Source: DATMAM01 sp035559995 | GTDB taxonomy: Bacteria > Desulfobacterota > Binatia > UBA9968 | DNA: 64,000 nt | Direction: 5' to 3' | Assembly: GCA_035559995.1 (NCBI GenBank) | Contig: DATMAM010000065.1 | Location: forward strand, 38,744-102,743 | Shown here: piece by piece, positions 26,368 through 34,825 of the stretch | How positions within the stretch are numbered: position 1 is the first letter of the stretch | How the letters are laid out: each line of letters opens with the position of its first letter | Translations under genes and position numbers: made by a program | The notes under the pieces: generated by a model | Seen by the model: only the letters and a program-made list of their open reading frames with translations | Databases searched by the model: none | Told to the model about the DNA's origin: nothing

Positions 26368-27240
26368 TCAGCGTTTCGAGCGCGGCCCGAACGGCTCGGG
26401 CTGAAACGGGCCGTCGCGCAATTGCAGGTACTTCCGAATGCCTTCCTGCGCGCGCGCGTCGTCGAGCGGCCTTCGCAATTCCTCCCGCAACATCACGTGC
26501 GCCGGCACGGAAAGCTGGTTGTCCAGCAACAGCGCGTCTCTCAGCCCCATCATCTCGAGGCCCATCGTGGCGATCGCCAGATTGATCTTGATCGTCTCGG
26601 GAGGAATCAAAGCGATGCGCTCGACCAGAGAAAAACACTCATCCAGAAGCTTGTCCGCCGGGACGACCTTGTTGACGAGACCGATGCGGAGCGCTTCCTG
26701 CGCATCGATGTGGTCGCCCGTGAGGCCATAGCGGAGCGCGTTTTTGAAGCCGGCGAGGAGGGTCCACATAAAGCTTGTGTTCGAGCCGTGTCGGACCTCC
26801 GGCTGGGCAAAAACGGCGTTCTCCGAAGCGATCGTGATGTGGGTGAAGAGCGCGAGCCACGAGCCCGCACCCATCGCCCAGCCGTTGATCGCGCCGATGA
26901 TCGGTTTTCCGAACTCCCACAATCGGAGGAAATTCCGATCGTCGTGCCGCCACATTTCGATGAGCTGCGCGGCGCTCTGTCCCGGCGCCATTCCATAGGG
27001 CCAAACCTTGTCGCGCCGGCGCCCGGGCTGGTTACCCTGATCCATCCCGGAAGAGAAGGCGCGCCCCGCGCCGGTCAAAACCACGGCGCGGATTTCATCG
27101 TCCTTCTCGACCTCGTCCAGGGCCTGGTGAAGCTCCCTGAGGAGGCTGCGGCTGATTGCGTTCATCGCTTCCGGCCGGTTGAGCGTAATGAGCACGCCTT
27201 TACGCTGCTTCTCGTAGAGAATCTCTTCGTAGTCTGGCAC
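26368..27240 (-). CDS. enoyl-CoA hydratase/isomerase (crotonase family), copy 2
   Basis: This 290-residue paralogue of the adjacent downstream gene starts with nearly the same sequence (MPDYEEILYEKQRKGVLITL against MPNYEAILYEKQRRGVLITL) and ends similarly ('GPFQPEPFGPRSKR'). Oxyanion regions are 'RAVVLTGAGRAFSSGMDQGN' and 'INGWAMGAGSWLALFTHITI'. The stretch 'LTGDHIDAQEALRIGLVNKV' is identical between the copies, while the substrate-loop region (about residues 70-95) differs, which would fit two substrates or a hetero-oligomer. There are 49 nt between the genes. Confidence 0.9.
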   Translation of the reverse strand: MPDYEEILYEKQRKGVLITLNRPEAMNAISRSLLRELHQALDEVEKDDEIRAVVLTGAGRAFSSGMDQGNQPGRRRDKVWPYGMAPGQSAAQLIEMWRHDDRNFLRLWEFGKPIIGAINGWAMGAGSWLALFTHITIASENAVFAQPEVRHGSNTSFMWTLLAGFKNALRYGLTGDHIDAQEALRIGLVNKVVPADKLLDECFSLVERIALIPPETIKINLAIATMGLEMMGLRDALLLDNQLSVPAHVMLREELRRPLDDARAQEGIRKYLQLRDGPFQPEPFGPRSKR

Positions 27241-27929
27241 AAATCCCCCTTTGTCCCCTTTCGCAAAGCTTCGCGAAAGGGAAACCTCTTGCCGCTAAAA
27301 TATTGCGACTCGCAGTCGTTCCGACAGATCCGCACTGCCTTGAATCTTCTCGATCACCGCGGCACAGAAATGTGCCGTTGTGCTTCGACCCGAGCAGACC
27401 GTAGATTCCGTTAATCCCTCCTTTTCGTAGGAGCGTTTCATGAGCCTACGCTTGCCTACAGGGGATGAAAAGTTCCCTCACCCCAACCCTCTCCCAGCCG
27501 GAGAGGGAACCAGTAGTTGTTCGATCGCACAGTTCTTACCCTCGCCCTCGAGGGAGAGAGGAAAGGGTGACGGTGCCGATTTTCGTAGGAGAACTCAACG
27601 CCTCACTCCCGGCGATTCGCCTTCTTGCAAAGACGGTTGGGAGAGATTTTCATGACCTTACTTCTCGTGCAGCGATTTGATGAAGCCGCTCGCCTCGACC
27701 TCCCGCATCATGCTGTCATCGACAGATGGTGACGGTCATCTGCGCGCTCTCGATGGACGGCATCAGACCGTCTATTACGTCCCGGCACCGAGCGTCAAGA
27801 GATTTTCGCGCTACTGGAAACCGGATTCCGTTTGAGATAAGGTCGCCCGCAGTCGGAAAAACTTTTTCGGCAACCCGGAGGTTGCCGGCGCGCGGCCAAA
27901 ACTTTTCTCGACTCCCGAAGGAGGCTCGT
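27241..27929. other. intergenic region between divergent crotonase and ThDP-enzyme genes
   Basis: This spacer of 689 nt holds no convincing gene. A 9-bp hairpin (CCCTTTCGC/GCGAAAGGG) lies at 27257-27282, just before the crotonase start. A palindrome-like dispersed repeat lies at 27477-27571. Segment 27439-27471 recurs in diverged form at 40363-40396. The start of the ThDP gene is preceded by AAGGAGG at 27918-27924. I looked for a THI-box riboswitch and saw none. Confidence 0.6.
27477..27571. repeat. intergenic palindromic repeat (CCCTCACCCCAACCCTCTCC type)
   Basis: The left arm CTCACCCCAACCCTCTCC and GGAGAGGGAAC close behind it, then a right arm with CCTCGAGGGAGAGAGGAAAG and GGGTGA, form imperfect inverted repeats. 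Repeats of this form are common in intergenic DNA of many GC-rich bacteria. No gene is associated. Confidence 0.6.
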
Positions 27930-29570
27930 ATGAGAGTCGTCGATGCCATTGCGGAAATTCTCAAGCGCGAGGGCGTAGAGTTCTTCAGTTGCTATCCCAC
28001 CGCGCCGATGATCGAGGCGGCGGCCGTGGCGGGAATCCGCCCCATTATCTGCCGCCAGGAGCGCGCCGGCGTCGGCATCGCCGACGGCTTTTCGCGCGTC
28101 ACCAACGGCCGGCGGATCGGCGTCTTCATCATGCAGGCAGGCCCCGGAAGCGAGAACGCCTTTCCCGGCGTGGCCACCGCCTTTTCCGATTCCGTTCCCA
28201 TTCTCGTGCTCCCGGCCGGACACGCGCGCAACGTCGAGCAGACCTTTCCTTTCTTTCGCTCTGTTCGCTCTTACGCCGGCGTGGCCAAATGGGTCGAGGA
28301 AATCACCATGCCCGACCAGGTGCCCGAGGTCATGCGGCGCGCGTTTAACCTGCTGCGAATGGGACGTTCGGGGCCCGTGGTCGTCGAGATCCCCGCGGAT
28401 GTCGCAACCGCCGAGTTCGGCGCCGAGCTCCAATACAAGCCGGTCAAGGCCTGCTCGTTCGGGCCGAACCCGCGCGATGTCGAAGCCGCGGCGCGCGCGC
28501 TCGCGCAGGCGAGAAATCCCCTTATTTGCGCGGGCCAGGGGGTGCTTTACGCCGAGGCGTCGGAAGAGCTGCGCGAGCTGGCGGAGCTTCTCGATGCTCC
28601 CGTGATGACGAGCCTCGAAGGGAAAAGCGCCTTTCCGGAGAATCACCCTTTGGCCTTGGGCACCGGCTCGGGGGTGGCGCCGCAACCGGTTTACGATTTC
28701 TTGAACGAGGCCGACGTCATTTTCGCGGTCGGCTGCAGTCTCACTCGCCACAGCATCGTCTTTGCGCCGATACCGCCGGGAAAAGTTCTCATTCACGCCA
28801 CAAACGACGAAAGGGACATCAACAAACACTACCCGGCGGACTATCCGATTCTGGGCGACGCCAAGATTGTCCTGCGGCAATTCGTCGAAGCGGTGAAACA
28901 ACTGGGAAAAATCGCGCGCGCAAACGGCGCCACCGCCGCCCGCGTCAAGGAGGCGCGCGCGCGCTGGCTGCAGGACTGGATGCCGAAGCTCACATCCGAC
29001 GAAGTGCCCATCAATCCCTATCGGGTCATGTGGGAATTCATGAAAGCCGTCGATCCCAAGGACGCCATCGTCACCCACGACGCCGGCAGCCCGCGCAATC
29101 AGCTCGTCCCGTTTTATCAAGCGACGGCGCCGCGAAGCTATCTCGGATGGGGCAAGTCTCACTCTCTGGGGACCGGACTGGGGCTCATCATGGGAGCAAA
29201 GCTCGCCGCCCCCGACAGATTCTGCGTCAACTTCATGGGCGACGCCGCCTTCGGCATGACCGGGCTCGACTTCGAGACGGCGGTGCGCTGCGGCATCCCG
29301 ATCCTGACCATCGTGCTTAACAACTTCTCGATGGCCGTCGAGACTCACAGCATGGCCGCCTCCCATGAGAAATATCGAACGCGCGATCTGGGCGGCAACT
29401 ACGCACAAGTCGCAAAAGCGCTCGGCGGCTATTCCGAAAGGATCGAGCGGCCGGAAGAAATTGCACCAGCCCTCCAGCGCGCGCGCCGCGCCACCGAAGA
29501 AGGCAAAGCGGCGCTGCTCGAGTTCATCACGAGCGAGGAGACCGCATACTCGCGGAAACGGACGGATTAA
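27930..29570 (+). CDS. thiamine-diphosphate-requiring enzyme, acetolactate synthase/benzoylformate decarboxylase-like
   Basis: This 546-residue full-length ThDP enzyme is read from ATG 27930 with AAGGAGG 5 nt upstream; the frame is open about 200 nt further but that part looks non-coding. The PYR domain has 'RPIICRQERAGVGIADGFSR' with the catalytic Glu near residue 48. A central domain follows (about residues 190-330). The PP domain has 'VNFMGDAAFGMTGLDFETAV' then 'LTIVLNNFSMAV', the Mg/diphosphate motif with GDA for GDG. It is cytoplasmic and should decarboxylate or ligate a 2-oxo acid. It is a single gene and not part of an ilv operon, so a catabolic carboligase or decarboxylase is more likely than acetolactate synthesis. 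Confidence 0.9.
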   Translation: MRVVDAIAEILKREGVEFFSCYPTAPMIEAAAVAGIRPIICRQERAGVGIADGFSRVTNGRRIGVFIMQAGPGSENAFPGVATAFSDSVPILVLPAGHARNVEQTFPFFRSVRSYAGVAKWVEEITMPDQVPEVMRRAFNLLRMGRSGPVVVEIPADVATAEFGAELQYKPVKACSFGPNPRDVEAAARALAQARNPLICAGQGVLYAEASEELRELAELLDAPVMTSLEGKSAFPENHPLALGTGSGVAPQPVYDFLNEADVIFAVGCSLTRHSIVFAPIPPGKVLIHATNDERDINKHYPADYPILGDAKIVLRQFVEAVKQLGKIARANGATAARVKEARARWLQDWMPKLTSDEVPINPYRVMWEFMKAVDPKDAIVTHDAGSPRNQLVPFYQATAPRSYLGWGKSHSLGTGLGLIMGAKLAAPDRFCVNFMGDAAFGMTGLDFETAVRCGIPILTIVLNNFSMAVETHSMAASHEKYRTRDLGGNYAQVAKALGGYSERIERPEEIAPALQRARRATEEGKAALLEFITSEETAYSRKRTD

Positions 29571-29696
29571 AGTTCCCCGAGTTCCCGGGTAACGGCCGAA
29601 GGCCGTGTAGCGAGGGACGAAAGACAGGAAGGCGGCCAAGAAAAAAAACGAACATCTAACCGGCGCCGGCGCCAAAGGCGCGCTGCGATGGGGCGC

Positions 29697-30374
29697 CTAT
29701 TTCGGCCTGTAGATCGACCAACTGCCGGAGTTGCCGGTCGCGAGCCACTCGCCGCCGATCACTTCTTTTGCTGCGGCTTCGAACAAATCGGCGAAGCTTG
29801 CGCCTGTCGGAAAACGATGGCTCGTCGTCCACGTACCCGAGTATTCGTTCTTGCTCCCCAGAACTCTGGCGCTCCAGGCGCCGTTCCATCCCTTCTCGGT
29901 TTTGTTCGCCGACCAGCTTCCGCCCATCACGTTCTTTCCGGCGGAATCGCGCAGCGTCCAGATTCCTGAAACGGTTCCGGTCGCCGGATCAGCGTCGGCG
30001 GTAAATGTGCCGGCAAACGTGCGGCCGGCGCTCGTTACGGCGCTCCAGGTGTAGATCGGCCCCGACGGGATGTTTTCTTTGAACAATTCCGTGACTTCGT
30101 AACTCACGTCGACATCGGAAGCTTTCACCCATCCAATGTCCCCGCTCAAAACCCGCACCATATACCAGGAAGTCGGGCCTATCCCCTGAGCGAGCGGCGT
30201 CAGCCGCTCTCCCCTGCGGAGGGTTGCAAGAACCGGGGAAGCTTCGTCCTGTCGAGAAAACAGCTGCGCTCCGGTCTTGTTGACGACGAGCGCCGGCGGC
30301 GCGTCCGCGGCGATGGCGGGCGAAGCGAGCGCCAGTACGCAGGACATCAAAGCACCGGCTATTAACGGTCTCAT
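29697..30374 (-). CDS. secreted SH3-domain protein
   Basis: This 225-residue protein has a signal peptide (MRPLIAGALMSCVLALASPA, cleavage near AIA-AD) and a bacterial SH3-like domain at about residues 27-92 ('GAQLFSRQDEASPVLATLRR', 'WYMVRVLSGDIGWVKASDV'). The rest (about residues 105-225) is a beta-rich Gly/Trp/Ser region with repeating 'SGIWTLRDSAGKN' and 'YSGTWTTSHRF' motifs, which I do not recognise as a named domain. It is likely periplasmic or envelope-associated and may bind cell wall or a partner protein. It lies convergent to the ThDP gene. Confidence 0.75.
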   Translation of the reverse strand: MRPLIAGALMSCVLALASPAIAADAPPALVVNKTGAQLFSRQDEASPVLATLRRGERLTPLAQGIGPTSWYMVRVLSGDIGWVKASDVDVSYEVTELFKENIPSGPIYTWSAVTSAGRTFAGTFTADADPATGTVSGIWTLRDSAGKNVMGGSWSANKTEKGWNGAWSARVLGSKNEYSGTWTTSHRFPTGASFADLFEAAAKEVIGGEWLATGNSGSWSIYRPK

Positions 30375-30465
30375 AATAGTATGGACATCTTGCCAAAATC
30401 CCTCCCGACCTCTCTTTGCTAGAGGGAGGAGTTCCCTGTTTGAAAAAGCAGGAATGCTATCCCCC

Positions 30466-31485
30466 TTACCGCAGCTTCAAGATTTCGTCGTAAATTTTCT
30501 GGCTCTCGTCGAGATTCTTGTACAGATCCGGGTACATGATCACGCGCTTGTAGCCCCGCAGCAGGCGCGGCGGGTCCGGAGCGACGTCTTTGCGCACCGG
30601 GATTCGATTGAAGTCTTTCATGACGCGCTGTCCCTCCTCCCCGATGAGGAAGTCGTACAAGAGCTTGGCCGCATTGGGGTGGCGCGCCTTCGCGCCGATC
30701 GTGGTGGGAACGACTCTGACGACTGCGGGCTCGAGGGGGATCCAATCTACCGGACCGCCTTTACGCCCCAAAAGCTCGAAAATGTGCGCCGTGCCGAACG
30801 CGAGCGGAAACTCTCCCGCCCCGAGCAGTTGCGCCATAAGCGACGTGCTGTCCTTGGGCGCGGGATCGAGAGCCGCCAACTGCTTGAAGTAGGCGATCGT
30901 TTTTTCCCTCCCCCAAACCGACATCAGCGAATGAAACATTCCCGCCGTCGTATCGACGCCGATTTTCTGCCCCTTCCAGCGAGGATTGATCAGCGCCTCG
31001 CAGGTTTTCGGCACTTCTTCCTTCCTCACCATTTTCGTGTTGAACCCGAGGACGAACGTGCTCGCCGTGTAGGCGGTCCAGTAGCCGTCCTTGTCGACCA
31101 TATCGTCCTCGACCATTCTCGCCTCGGGGGATCGATATGGCGCAATCAACCCTCGCTCTTTTACCGGCGGATAGAACTCGCCGCCTCCCGACAGCACGTC
31201 CCATTCGAACTTGCCGGCGCGCGCTTCGAGCAAAACCCTGCTGGTCAGCGGCGCGACGTTGGTGCGGAAAAGATTGACGTGCAGAAATGGATACTTGGCG
31301 CGAAAGAGATCGACGATCCTTTTCGCCGGCTCGAGGTTAGTCGTCGTGTACCAGACGACTTCGCGCTCGCTTTTGGCGGCCTCGATCACCTTGGGATCGG
31401 ACGCTCCGGCCGCATCGTCGGGCGAAAATAGCGCCAGGAGCAAGATGGCAGAGATCACCGGGGCGTGAAGTCTAAGCGCATTCAT
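30466..31485 (-). CDS. extracellular solute-binding protein, Fe(III)/AfuA-like (second)
   Basis: This 339-residue protein is read from ATG 31485, with GGAGGTTGCCCG upstream. It has a signal peptide (MNALRLHAPVISAILLLALF, cleavage near AAGA-SD). 'VIEAAKSEREVVWYTTTNLE', 'GQKIGVDTTAGMFHSLMSVW' and 'LLYDFLIGEEGQRVMKDFNR' match the FbpA/AfuA binding-protein group also represented at 12955. There is no permease or ATPase beside it, so it is an orphan binding protein. The ligand cannot be told. Confidence 0.87.
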   Translation of the reverse strand: MNALRLHAPVISAILLLALFSPDDAAGASDPKVIEAAKSEREVVWYTTTNLEPAKRIVDLFRAKYPFLHVNLFRTNVAPLTSRVLLEARAGKFEWDVLSGGGEFYPPVKERGLIAPYRSPEARMVEDDMVDKDGYWTAYTASTFVLGFNTKMVRKEEVPKTCEALINPRWKGQKIGVDTTAGMFHSLMSVWGREKTIAYFKQLAALDPAPKDSTSLMAQLLGAGEFPLAFGTAHIFELLGRKGGPVDWIPLEPAVVRVVPTTIGAKARHPNAAKLLYDFLIGEEGQRVMKDFNRIPVRKDVAPDPPRLLRGYKRVIMYPDLYKNLDESQKIYDEILKLR

Positions 31486-31625
31486 CGGGCAACCTCCAAC
31501 GTCGATGAGGCGTTTGTACCACAAACCAAGGAGTGATCAACAGCCGCGCCGCGCCGCGCCGCCTCATTGACATTCGTTCCGCGGGTGAAGTATAGGCGCA
31601 GTTAAACGGCGTCAGGAGGCTCCTT

Positions 31626-32723
31626 ATGGCTGATGAAACAATCCGGATGTTCGATTGCGATGGCCATGTCATTGAATCCATGACCGAGTTTGCCGAATAT
31701 GCCGATCCCTCGGTGAGGCGTCTTGCGCTCGGGCAGAAGGCCGTCAGCCGCAGCCCTTTTCCGAACCTCGACGGAGTGCACTGGCAAAACAATACGCGGA
31801 TACAGGCCGACGCGAAGAGAGGCCGCACCAACGCGAGCGAGCATCGCATGGGCTCGGCCGAAGATTGGATCGCGTTTCTGGACAAGACCGGGATCGAGGA
31901 GACGGTCTTGTTTACGAGCTACGGCCTGGGGGTCGGGCTCTTGCGCGATATCGAATACTCGGTGTCGCTGTGCCGCGCCTATAACGACTATGTCGCCGAC
32001 AAGTACAGGCGCGCCGACCCGCGGTTGCATCCGATGGCCTTGATCCCCATGCAAGATCCCAAGCTGGCCGCGGAAGAGCTGCGCCGCGCCGTCAAGGAGC
32101 TCGACCTTCCCGGCGCGATGCTGCCGGCCACCGGGCTTCTCATGGGAGCCGATCTCGGCCACCCGTGGCACTGGCCCGTTTATGAAGCGGCGGCCGATCT
32201 CGACTGCGTGCTTGGCGTGCATGGCGGCTCGAATCGTGACCTCGGGCTCGACACGTTCATGGCGCCCGGCAGCTCGCAAACCTTGCACCACCCGCTGGCC
32301 CTGACCATCGCGTGCGTGTCGATGACCTATAATGGCGTTTTCGATCGCTTCCCGAACTTGCGCGTCGCGTTCCTCGAAGGGGGATGCGCATGGGTCGTTC
32401 TCGTGCTCGACCGCATAGAGCGCAACCGCGAGCAGTTTTCCTGCTTTCACGACTGGCCCATCCACGAGTACTTGACGCGCGGCAGCATCTTGGTCGGCTG
32501 CGAAGGAAACGATCCGAGCTTGCCTTATCTCGTCGGCCGGATCGGGCCCGAGCCTTTTGCTTATTCGTCCGACTACCCGCACGAGGTTGATCTGCCTGCC
32601 GCCCAGCGCGAGATCAAGGAAACTCTGGAAAGCGCTCAGCTGACGGCAAGCCAGAAGGCGGCGATCATGGGCGGTAACGCGCGGCGGTTCTTTAAGATGG
32701 GCGGCGGCGCGCCCTTGGGATGA
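31626..32723 (+). CDS. amidohydrolase family protein
   Basis: This 365-residue amidohydrolase_2-type TIM barrel has an AGGAGGCTCCTT ribosome site. Near the N-terminus 'MFDCDGHVIESMTEF' supplies the Asp-x-His metal pair, 'CVLGVHGGSNRDLGLDTFMA' and 'VAFLEGGCAWVVLVLDRIER' the middle ligands, and 'FAYSSDYPHEVDLPAAQREI' the late Asp. It is related to, but distinct from, the ACMSD-like protein at 15967. A decarboxylase or hydrolase role on a small aromatic or lactone is typical. A partial copy of its 3' end is found about 135 nt downstream. Confidence 0.87.
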   Translation: MADETIRMFDCDGHVIESMTEFAEYADPSVRRLALGQKAVSRSPFPNLDGVHWQNNTRIQADAKRGRTNASEHRMGSAEDWIAFLDKTGIEETVLFTSYGLGVGLLRDIEYSVSLCRAYNDYVADKYRRADPRLHPMALIPMQDPKLAAEELRRAVKELDLPGAMLPATGLLMGADLGHPWHWPVYEAAADLDCVLGVHGGSNRDLGLDTFMAPGSSQTLHHPLALTIACVSMTYNGVFDRFPNLRVAFLEGGCAWVVLVLDRIERNREQFSCFHDWPIHEYLTRGSILVGCEGNDPSLPYLVGRIGPEPFAYSSDYPHEVDLPAAQREIKETLESAQLTASQKAAIMGGNARRFFKMGGGAPLG

Positions 32724-32941
32724 CGAAGTCCAAGCAGTGGCCGCTACTCGCGCTCGCCGAAGGGGACCAGCCCTTTTCCGCACGGGCAAGCGAAAAGGCG
32801 GCGATCATGGGCGGCAGCGCGGCGGTTCTTTGAGATCCAGAGCGAAGGGCGATCCTGAGTAGGCAAGGGCGAAGCGTCCCTCGTTACGGCCTTGCGGGCC
32901 TACTCGGGAAATCGGATTAACCCGATCATCCTGAGTAGGCG
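32724..32941 (+). repeat. partial 3'-end duplication of the amidohydrolase gene plus a twice-repeated element
   Basis: Bases 32790-32835 repeat, with small changes, the end of the amidohydrolase gene at 32652-32700 (AAGGCGGCGATCATGGGCGG is shared exactly). After it, a segment with CTGAGTAGGC and GTCCCTCGTTACGGCC occurs at about 32853-32892 and again at about 32931-32968, where it forms the 5' end of the thiolase fragment. A related palindrome occurs at 29583-29630 in the other orientation. This looks like a recombination scar built on dispersed repeats. Confidence 0.7.
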
Positions 32942-33451
32942 GTGCGAAGAGTCCCTCGTTACGGCCCCGCGATCTTCAAAAAGAACGGCACCGTCACCGC
33001 CGGCAACACGTGCAAGCGAAGCGATGCGGCGTCGGCGATGATCGTGACCACGGAGAAGAAGGCAAAAGCCGCGGGACTGAAAGCTCTCGGGCGGCTGCGC
33101 GCCTGTGCCGTCGCCGGCGTCCATCCCAATATCATGGGGATCGGCCCGGTCCCCGCCGTCCGAAAGGCGTTGGAGCGAGCGAAGCTTTCTCTCGCCGATG
33201 TCGGTTTGATCGAGCTGAACGAGGCTTTTGCCGCGCAAGTGCTCGCCGTGGTCAACAAGCTCGGGATCGATCGGGAGAAGCTCAACGTGAACGGCGGCGC
33301 AATCGCGCACGGGCACCCGACCGGAGCCACCGGGGCGATTCTTGCAACCAAGCTCCTCTACGAGATGCACCGGCGGCAGGTCGAATTCGGGATGGTCACG
33401 ATGTGCATCGGCGGCGGCATGGGCATCGCCGCGGTTTTCGAGCAGATCTGA
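32942..33451 (+). pseudogene. truncated thiolase (acetyl-CoA acetyltransferase C-terminal part)
   Basis: Only about the last 155 residues of a roughly 390-residue thiolase remain. Recognisable are 'FKKNGTVTAGN', 'LIELNEAFAAQVLAVVNKLG', 'NVNGGAIAHGHPTGATGA' with the catalytic His, and 'MVTMCIGGGMGIAAVFEQ' with the second Cys. The N-terminal domain with the nucleophilic Cys is missing. The first 12 residues are read from the dispersed repeat described at 32931, so the break falls just before the FKK motif. The segment 'NTCKRSDAASAM' deviates from the usual 'NASGINDGAAA'. It is almost certainly non-functional as a thiolase. Confidence 0.85.
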
Positions 33452-33462
33452 AGAAGCAAAAA

Positions 33463-33660
33463 TTCACCGCAGAGGCGCGGAGACCACGGAGAATTAGAAA
33501 AAGTCATGAAGAAGGGGGAGAGCCCCCTTTCCGGAAAGGGACTGTCCCTTCCTGAGCGAGCAGGTCTAAATACAAAAGCTTCACCGCGGAGGCGCTGAGG
33601 ACGCCGAGCGGAACACGCAAAAAGAGCCCTCTGCGGACTCCGCGTCTCTCCGGGTGAATA
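33463..33660. repeat. ACCGCAGAG palindromic repeat, cluster A
   Basis: A single half-unit follows the thiolase stop by about 14 nt (TTCACCGCAGAGGCGCGGAG from about 33468). A diverged full palindrome (TTCACCGCGGAGGCGCTGAG ... CTCTGCGGACTCCGCGTCTC) spans about 33579-33655, ending just before the ribosome site of the phosphotriesterase-like gene. It belongs to the family seen in six further clusters of this window. Confidence 0.8.
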
Positions 33661-33679
33661 GCGCTAAGGAGGAGGCGTC

Positions 33680-34633
33680 ATGGCACAAGTCAACACGGTT
33701 CTCGGCCCGATTCATCCCAAGCAGCTGGGCACAACAAGCCTTCACGAGCATATCGTCTTCTCCTCGCCCGGCTGGGAGTATTCTCCCGAGGCGAGGGAGG
33801 TTTTTGACGCGCCGCGGGTCTTCGAGCGCATCCATAACGACCTCATCGAGTTCAGGGAGGCCGGCGGGAAAACGCTCGTCGACGTGTCGGGCATCGGCAT
33901 CGGGAGGGACATCGAGTTCTATGTCTGCCTGTCCCGCTACAGCGGCGTGCAAATAGTCGCCTGCACCGGCTTCTGGGCGGAGCGCAAAATCTTGCCGTAC
34001 TTTGCCGAAAGGGATATCGACTACCACACGGGCCTGTTTATCAAGGAGCTGACGCAGGGCATGGGCACGACCAACGTGCGGGCGGGCGTGATCAAGGTCG
34101 GCAATAGCGGGGACCGCTTTACAAAGCTCGAGGAGATAACCTACAGGGCCGCCGCCCGGGCGTCGAGAAAGACGGGAGCAGCCATCGTGACTCACGGCAC
34201 GCAGTTTGCGCGCCGGCAGGTGGAAATCTTTCTGGAGGAAAAAGTCGATCCGAGCAGGGTCATTATCAGCCATCTCGATGCGGCCTACGCTTTGGACATC
34301 GAGCGCGACAAAGAGATCGCGCGCAAAGGCTTCTATATCGGCTACGACCATATCGGGACCGTGCCGACATGGTCGAAGGCTCCTTATGCGCTGCCGGATG
34401 AAAAAAGGGTCGAGATGGTGTTGGAGATGATCCGCGCGGGTTTTCTGAAGCAGCTCGTTCTGGCCAACGATACCAACGGCTGGAGCGCCGGGCTCGTCCA
34501 CCGGCAGACGCAAGAGCACACCTACGCGCACCTGTTGAAGAACTTTGTGCCGATGCTGTTGAAAGCGGGGGTGACTGAAGACCAGGTCCATACGATGCTG
34601 GTGGAAACGCCGGAGCGGCTGCTGCCGTTTTGA
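33680..34633 (+). CDS. phosphotriesterase-family metallohydrolase
   Basis: This 317-residue TIM-barrel metal enzyme has AAGGAGGAGGCGTC before the ATG. Ligand motifs are 'GTTSLHEHIVFSS' (His-x-His, residues about 17-29), 'VRAGVIKVGNSGD' with the presumed carboxylated Lys, 'AAIVTHGTQFARRQVEIFLE', 'VIISHLDAAYALDIERDKEI' and 'LVLANDTNGWSAG' with the late Asp. Members are phosphotriesterases or, more often in soil bacteria, lactonases. Natural organophosphate hydrolysis cannot be claimed from sequence. It stands alone between a thiolase fragment and an alpha/beta hydrolase. Confidence 0.9.
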   Translation: MAQVNTVLGPIHPKQLGTTSLHEHIVFSSPGWEYSPEAREVFDAPRVFERIHNDLIEFREAGGKTLVDVSGIGIGRDIEFYVCLSRYSGVQIVACTGFWAERKILPYFAERDIDYHTGLFIKELTQGMGTTNVRAGVIKVGNSGDRFTKLEEITYRAAARASRKTGAAIVTHGTQFARRQVEIFLEEKVDPSRVIISHLDAAYALDIERDKEIARKGFYIGYDHIGTVPTWSKAPYALPDEKRVEMVLEMIRAGFLKQLVLANDTNGWSAGLVHRQTQEHTYAHLLKNFVPMLLKAGVTEDQVHTMLVETPERLLPF

Positions 34634-34825
34634 TAGTTTTAGCCGCGACTGACGAGTTCTCAGGTCGAAGGTCGAGAGGCTCAGCGCGGCAGAGGCGCAA
34701 GTAAGAAAACCGCTCGCCCTGAGCCGGTCGAAGATGCTCCGGCTGGGTCCTTGCACAGTCCCACGCTGCTAGCGGCCTAAAAAAACTCGCAACACAAAAC
34801 CAGAGCCCCCTGAGGTCGAGCGGAA

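Noticed and set aside
27241..27929. TPP riboswitch before the ThDP enzyme
   Set aside because: No CTGAGA...ACCTGA-type THI-box elements are present; the enzyme uses but does not make the cofactor.
27795..29675. 626-codon open frame on the minus strand
   Set aside because: It is antisense to the ThDP enzyme, which has all expected motifs; the antisense product has none.
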